Source: Thamnaconus septentrionalis
Taxonomy: Eukaryota > Chordata > Actinopteri > Tetraodontiformes > Monacanthidae
Direction of reading: 5' to 3'
DNA: 64,000 nt
Assembly (NCBI GenBank): GCA_009823395.1
Contig: CM020504.1
Span: 22,120,040-22,184,039, forward strand
This document shows positions 58,701 through 64,000 of this stretch, piece after piece; the stretch's first letter is position 1; every line of letters begins with the position of its first letter. The translations under genes were made by a program, and so were the position numbers. The notes under the pieces are model-generated. The model had not been told where the DNA came from, ran no database searches, and was given only the letters and a program-made list of their open reading frames with translations.

Positions 58701-59220
58701 CACCACCGCCACTATGAAAAAACAAAATCTATCCATTTCAGATGTGATAAAGTGAAACAAACAAGTTTCTCAGGAATGTCTTCGATAACCCCTAAAACCC
58801 AAATCAATCAATGATCCCAAAACAATGGCCTGTGTTGCATCTTGGGAGCACATTGACATAATATTATATTCCTTATTTCATTAGGGAATTATTACATTAC
58901 ATACGTTTCCAGCAATTTTAGCTTTAAAACAGTGAGCAGTGTTGGGAGGGGGAAAAATAAAAATCCCCAGTCACTGAACATCCATCCACAAATCACAGCT
59001 CCTCCAACGCAAGAGGTGCTTGAGTGGCCAAATGTCGCTTTTTCCCGAGTGAACATGCAAATTTATGCAGGTGCTTCACAGCCTAATCTACTCTTACATG
59101 CTGTGTAAGTGCCTCATTGTGTGTTGTTGAATTACAATGGCCCCCCAAAAAAGATTATATTATACACGTACACACACAAGCACAAAAATAAATAAATAAT
59201 AATAACGCATGCATTCAAGA
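55720..59220. other. Gene-free stretch with a T-rich repeat-like tract
   Basis: No intact gene. The 56508-56968 tract is described separately. The piece at 57846-58190 is open in two frames but shows no domain. Confidence 0.45.
56508..56968 (+). mobile_element. T-rich tract resembling a teleost repeat terminus
   Basis: A strongly T-rich plus strand with CTGATTG/CTCATCTGTGTTCCCCTG-like, TTTTGGTTGATTTTT and GTCTGCATTCTGGGTCCTGCC...CCGTGACAGG motifs in that order. I recall this order (CTGCATTTGGGTCC then CGTGACAG) from abundant fish repeats, but I cannot name the family or verify the boundaries. Confidence 0.4.
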
Positions 59221-59640
59221 TGTACGAGAGCAAAGATTCTCAAAGTCCCTGGGTGTTCACTTGAACAGCAAACTGGACTGGACTCACAAAACCACATACA
59301 AAAGGACAGACACTGTGGTGGCATCAGCCTTTTTCCATAGTGCAGCCTGCCGAGGGAGCAGCATAACGGCGGCTTGACGAACGGATCAGGAAATCCTTCT
59401 CTGTCCTGGGATGCCCTCTGGACTCTGTGGACGTGGAGGTGGAGGATGGTAGACAGGCAGTTCTACATGAGAAACAACATCCTCCATCCCCTGCACCACA
59501 CACTCACTGAGGAGCTCCGTCAGCGACAAGAGGCTCCACCCAAAGTGTGTGAAGGAGAGGAATCGCAGGTCCCTCCTGCCTGAAGCTGTTAGACTCCATT
59601 AAAAAATTGCTGCACTAACTGCACTTTATTTTTATAGATA
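59220..59640 (+). mobile_element. LINE (CR1/L2/Rex1 group) C-terminal fragment
   Basis: Frames joined across stops and shifts read FLGVHL-like (SLGVHLNSKLDWT) at 59244-59285, SVLGCPLDSVDVEVEDGRQA at about 59400-59460, and RLHPKCVKERNRRSLLPEAVRL at about 59530-59595. The motifs 'VLGCPLDSVEV-GDRR' and 'RLLHPRCVKERYRRSFLPAAVRLYN' are typical of the C-terminus of fish CR1/L2/Rex1-group LINEs. Several stops make it non-functional. It is followed by an AT-rich tail and then a SINE. Confidence 0.78.
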
Positions 59641-59683
59641 TATTTATGTATACAATTAAATTATGTATACGATATATTATCAT

Positions 59684-59970
59684 TCATTCATTCATCTTCT
59701 ATACCCGCTTATTCCTTTTTCAGGCTCACGGGGGTCTGCTGGAGCCTCTCCCAGCTGTCCTAGGGCGAAGGCAGGGTGACACCCTGGACAAGTCGCCAGT
59801 TCATCGCAGGGCCACATAGAGACAAACAACCATTCACACTCACATACACCCCTACGGACAATTTAGAATGCTCAATTGACCTCACATGCATGTTTTGGAG
59901 TGTGGGAGGAAGCCGGAGAACCCGGAGAGAACCCACGCAGACACAGGGAGAACATGCAAACTCCACACAG
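59684..59970 (-). mobile_element. tRNA-derived SINE with L2-type tail, 5'-truncated (copy 3)
   Basis: Tail (GAATGAAT)n and body as in the copies at 9707 and 14554. It stops abruptly after CTCCACACAG at 59970, so the tRNA-like head is absent. Truncation at the 5' end is usual for incomplete reverse transcription. CTGCACTTTA occurs at 59619-59628 and 59973-59982 and may be the target duplication, but 55 bp of AT-rich DNA separate the first copy from the SINE tail. Confidence 0.88.
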
Positions 59971-62494
59971 TGCTGCACTTTACGTAGATTTCTGTTGACT
60001 TGTTTTAAAATGCAAAACAGGTGGAGACACTTAATTATTCAGCATCTGGGATCTATTCTCCTGCTGCGGAAGGAGTTTTTTATTGTACATGTACATGACT
60101 TCATCCTGGATCAGATAAATTATACCGACGGTACAAATTGTTTCCCCGTGATTGAAACGCTGAGCAGCCACACTTTGTGGAGGGTTTCTCACCTAGATTT
60201 GCCAAGTGTGTGCGTCACTATTGAAGGTCCCTTGTTATGTCTATTTTTAGATCTTTATCTTTCATGCGGCAGGCCAGTAAATTGCCATGTCTTGTTAATT
60301 ATCCACAGAAATGTATGAAATTCCAGAAAACAGCATTTTTAGCCCTCTGTTCACAGTCCCCAGCTAAAAACATCCTGCAGAAACAACAGCTGATGCTTTG
60401 TTTTTCGTCTTCTATATTTTTGGAAAGGGACACAATCCTGGCAGTATTACAGCTGACCTGTAACAGAGTAGCAGGGCCCTTTGTGACATCATTGAAGGCA
60501 CATTTTCAGAACACTGTCTTCTAGCATAGCCCACTTTTACTGAAAAGGAGAAGAATCAAGCTAAACGAGCAAAGGATGGACTTTTTTCCTGACTCGAGAT
60601 GATGGCCAAGTGAATTTTGCAGAACATAAGACCATTAATTATCATTTACTTAGGGAAAATGCTTAACCTTTACGAGCCATCGTGACAGCCCTCCACCGAC
60701 ACCTGCTTTAAATCTCTGTTACGCCGTGAAATCCTGAGGGATTTATCTGCTTGTAAAAGACTAGACTCAGAGGCAAAGGACATTTGTTTATATATGTATG
60801 AAAATAAGTCCTGCACTCCAGGTTGAAACCGCCCACAAGCCTTCAAGTTGCTCACAGAGCTGGTTTGTAATCTGTCCTTATTAAAGTGGAGATGAAGCTT
60901 CCAGCTCTCCTGCTGCGATCGAGTGGGAGGGCAGACTCTGCCAACGTCTCCCGCTAACCCGCTTCTTTATTTTTTCATCTCACTGTACACAAAAGTAACA
61001 CACCGCTCGAGGCAAACATGTCAAATGAGCAAGTTAAACAAGGAATAAAGTAACATTAGCAATGAGGTTAACGTGTTCCAGGCATGCATACATGCAAATA
61101 GGGAAACAATTGCAAAGATCCTTCAAAAAAAAAATAATGCCACGTCTAATGCAATTTTATTTCTCCAGCATGCACTCCATCTTGTCAGTGAAGGTCTCAT
61201 GTTGCCTCCCGGTGAGGCCTTTTGTTCCTCTTTCTCAGCATCAGATGGGACTGAGTCTGAATTCTCGCTGGCTGTCTGGCAGAGCGTCCTTTATACTACA
61301 GCCTTATTTCCTACACAGCTCGAGCCATAAACAGAATATTCAGGTGAGCACGATGTAGTTCTATCTTAACTGACAAATAAAGCAGATCTGAGATAAATAA
61401 ACTTCAATTTCCAGTAACGGATTTGATCCAAACATGAGATATAACAGCAGTAGTGAGACTTCTGTGTCAGTGTGTCTCTTTTCAGGACCAAACATCAAGA
61501 CTCTAATCCTGTGGAATTCAAATGTCCTCTCAGGCACAAATTTGCGCAGCTTTACAAATGTTTTACTGCGAGCAGTTCTTGACCTCCTGCAGCTCACATG
61601 TCATTTGTATTCCAGAATCAAAGCGCACAAACCGGTATTAATTTAACAGAAAATTTACTCCTCGGGCACATCACTTTAGTATGAGTTTGTATTGCTCGGT
61701 CTCAAACCGACTACACATAAAAAGCTGTAGTTTGAAGCATGTGAGCCTGTGCGGGACATAAACAATTTGTGAAATAAATGCCGCTGCTGTGTAAAGCCAC
61801 ACTGAAGACGCTCTCTGCCTTTCACAAAGTGGGAAACATTTGGCTGTTCCCAACCTGCTCAACTGGCTCAGGGGGAAATCTGATTGGTCCACTTCCCTCA
61901 AGTCCCATTTTGAAGTCACACATACAGTTGTCTGTGTTTGAAAGAGGCTTCCCTCTCCAAACATTTTCTCTGGGCTCTTTCCCACATGGACCTCTGAGCG
62001 TTCAACCCGATGTGTCGGGTCAGTCGTGCCGGTGATGTCGCTCAAGATGCCGCCAAGTGTGAGATGCCACTTCCCTCTTCTTAAATCTTTTATTTTTTCT
62101 GAAGGTGTGTGTGAGCGAAAAGGAGGTTGTGTTCATTTCTGAGCTGAATCGCTGAGAGGCACGCTCCTCCACCTGTGAGTGCAGATGGGAGGCGGAGCAG
62201 AGGGAGCTGACTGATAGAGTGCAAAGTATGAAATGGACTCTTTTTCTGTTATATCTCCTGATTGGTATCATGTTGTAGTGATGACAGGGGGGAGAAAGAC
62301 ACGAGGTAGTGTGCTGGGAATGGTCTCCTCGGCTGGGAGATGGAGGGTACTCTCCCTCGGACTGAAGCGGGGCCTTGAAACAATAATTATCTTTAATCTC
62401 AGGCAGGTCCCAGGGCTGCTTCTGGCTTCAAGCACCGTGAATCTTTCACAAGACGTGCAGCGGCCTCTATGGCTGTCAGGCGATGAGAGTGGAG

Positions 62495-62497
<3 letters not shown>

Positions 62498-62531
<34 letters not shown>
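62498..62531. repeat. (GT)17 microsatellite
   Basis: Perfect dinucleotide run. Confidence 0.95.
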
Positions 62532-62535
<4 letters not shown>

Positions 62536-63374
62536 GGGTTCTGCTGGGACCGTTTCGTGAACGCTTTGAGGAATTTTTCGACGGGCGGCTGAGCGAGCTT
62601 TACGGTGAGGCTAACGAGAGCACTGCGCAAAAAGTTGGCCTCAGCTTGAACATCCAGTCCTGCAGCAGTTGGCGTTCGGCTCTTATGAGTCAGCGGAGAG
62701 GCTCGCTGTTGGCTGCGGTAGCTGCTAGCTATCTGTGCACATTAATGAATGACTATGGCCACGTGCCCTTATGAAATAAAGCAAAGTGTAGAGAAGAATT
62801 TGTAAGCTGGTTTGGATCACTCACCGAACAGATCCGACTTAGTTGAGCTATTTGTTTTATTAGTAAGCTGAATCAGTCGTCCCTGGACTGTTGGAATTGT
62901 GCATGGGGTGAGTTTGCTGCAGAAAAAAAGCTTTTAAATTAAAACAACTCAGCTCAACCAGGCGATCCAGGTTAACTTTCTACTTTCTGCCCTGCAGAGC
63001 TCAGATATATATCGGTGTATATCACCGAGCATTGAGAGAGACATCTTAAATTATTATGAATCTGCTGCGTCAATCACCAAAACCTATTCAGGTTATGTGG
63101 GTTGTTTGACTCTCATGAGTCGGTACTTCTAGAGCCGTTGGCGGTTAAAGCGTCGTCACTTTGACCTTTGGTGCAGAGCCAGCTCATTAATATTTGCCAC
63201 CTTACGATGTCACTGGCTGCTTCCATTTCCACTTTCAGTTCAGTTCAGTCACTGTTTCTGATGCAAAGTTTCAACTGCATATCATGATGCATCAAGAACT
63301 TGGATATTTTGTGATTTCGAGCCTCTGAAATAAAAGAGCTGAATCAGTTGCGATACATGGCACATCTCTCTCTG

Positions 63375-63420
63375 TCCTCCTCTTCCTCCTCCTCCTCCTC
63401 CTCCTCCTCCTCCTCTCCTC
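63375..63420. repeat. (CCT)n polypyrimidine repeat
   Basis: About 12 CCT units within a pyrimidine-only tract. The opposite-strand polyglycine frame is an artefact. Confidence 0.92.
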
Positions 63421-63475
63421 TTCTTTCTCCTCGCTGGCATTTTCTTCACAGTGAGCCCATATGATGATTGGCCGC

Positions 63476-63501
63476 TGTGTGTGTGTGTGTGTGTGTGTGT
63501 G
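63476..63501. repeat. (GT)n microsatellite
   Basis: Perfect dinucleotide run. Confidence 0.93.
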
Positions 63502-64000
63502 GAAAGGCTCTCAGACAGACCACTTTGAATTACAGTGAAAGGTAAAAGGGCACCATGTTTAGTTTTTAAGTGCTTCACACTCCATAAGCCTCCATCTGGC
63601 CCCAGAAAATTATAAGGACTCTGCTTCCCTGCGTGTCAGTGGCTTCCTTAAAGCCGGGCTGTGATTCAGTCCAAGTGTTGCTGCAGATTTAATGGGATAT
63701 TATTCATGCAGTGAGACAGACAATAAAAAGTCACCAAGGTTCAAGAGAGAGCGCAAGGGGCGACAATTTTGGGGAGGAATGAGGGGAAAACAGAGTGAAT
63801 GCTCATATTTATTTACAGTTACAGTAAAGGGCAGTTACACAAAAACAAGATAAGTTGATGGGTTTAATGTTCGATCAAGCAGAGGTTTGGTCCGTGCCTA
63901 TTAATTCTCCAGCTTATCAGGAAACCTCATGTTTACTAGGATACATAGGAATTGATTAGATAACATAAAAATTCATATGATTAGAAAAGGTAGATAGATA

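Larger units (their letters stand above)
59983..64000. other. Gene-free stretch
   Basis: No supported gene to the end of the window. Simple repeats are listed below. Open frames (up to 124 codons at 61671-62045) have no domain or splice support. Confidence 0.5.

Noticed and set aside
63282..63578. Minus-strand polyglycine open frame
   Set aside because: Translation of a (CCT)n polypyrimidine tract.
1..64000. CRISPR arrays, bacterial operons, ribosomal RNA genes
   Set aside because: Nothing of the kind is present. Spliced exons, SINEs and microsatellites show a vertebrate genome.

Overview
The window reads as euchromatic, gene-poor DNA from a teleost fish, probably a percomorph. The evidence is the repeat content: tRNA-derived SINEs with an L2-type 3' tail, fish-type hAT, PIF/Harbinger-like and 'AGGTCCAGTGTGTA' miniature elements, CR1/L2/Rex-group LINE remnants and very many (CA)n tracts. 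A compact, multi-exon Pim-family kinase gene with mostly short introns points the same way. The species cannot be named from sequence alone.

Only one intact protein-coding gene could be supported. It is a nine-coding-exon, minus-strand serine/threonine kinase gene of the Pim-like family (23815-26436, about 408 codons). All eight introns have GT-AG boundaries and the reading frame is preserved across every junction. The kinase domain has the VAIK lysine, the HRD loop, DFG, the SPEW segment and the ERPxPxxDL hinge typical of Pim kinases. About 140 residues precede it and are encoded by three exons. Two of these junctions carry the same TPAP[F/Y]..[K/R].AFE module, so the N-terminal region looks partly built by exon duplication.

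Region by region: 1-23.8 kb has no intact gene. It holds a broken LINE reverse-transcriptase fragment (about 3.25-3.73 kb), two SINE insertions with target-site duplications (9.7-10.1 and 14.55-14.92 kb), a SINE/L2 tail fragment (10.8 kb), a 1.7-kb hAT-type element with remnants of transposase exons (11.56-13.26 kb), and microsatellites. The kinase gene lies at 23.8-26.5 kb. From 26.5 to 64 kb there is again no gene. This part contains a YADD-bearing LINE relic (35.2 kb), a degraded SINE grown into a long (CA)n (38.8 kb), a 467-bp TAA-flanked element (40.6 kb), a perfect 28-bp-arm hairpin (42.6 kb), a 1.0-kb CpG-rich inverted-repeat element (43.8 kb), a 301-bp hAT miniature element with a perfect 8-bp duplication (45.8 kb), a deleted PIF/Harbinger element with a transposase fragment (51.3-52.1 kb), a 319-bp TTAA-flanked miniature element (55.4 kb), and a LINE C-terminal fragment beside a 5'-truncated SINE (59.2-60.0 kb).

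The long gene-free stretches are interrupted by non-repetitive, TAAT-rich segments that could be conserved noncoding regulatory DNA. That cannot be tested without comparing species. I saw no evidence for a wholly new system. The kinase with its duplicated N-terminal module, and the density of non-autonomous DNA transposons, are the most rewarding things to follow up.
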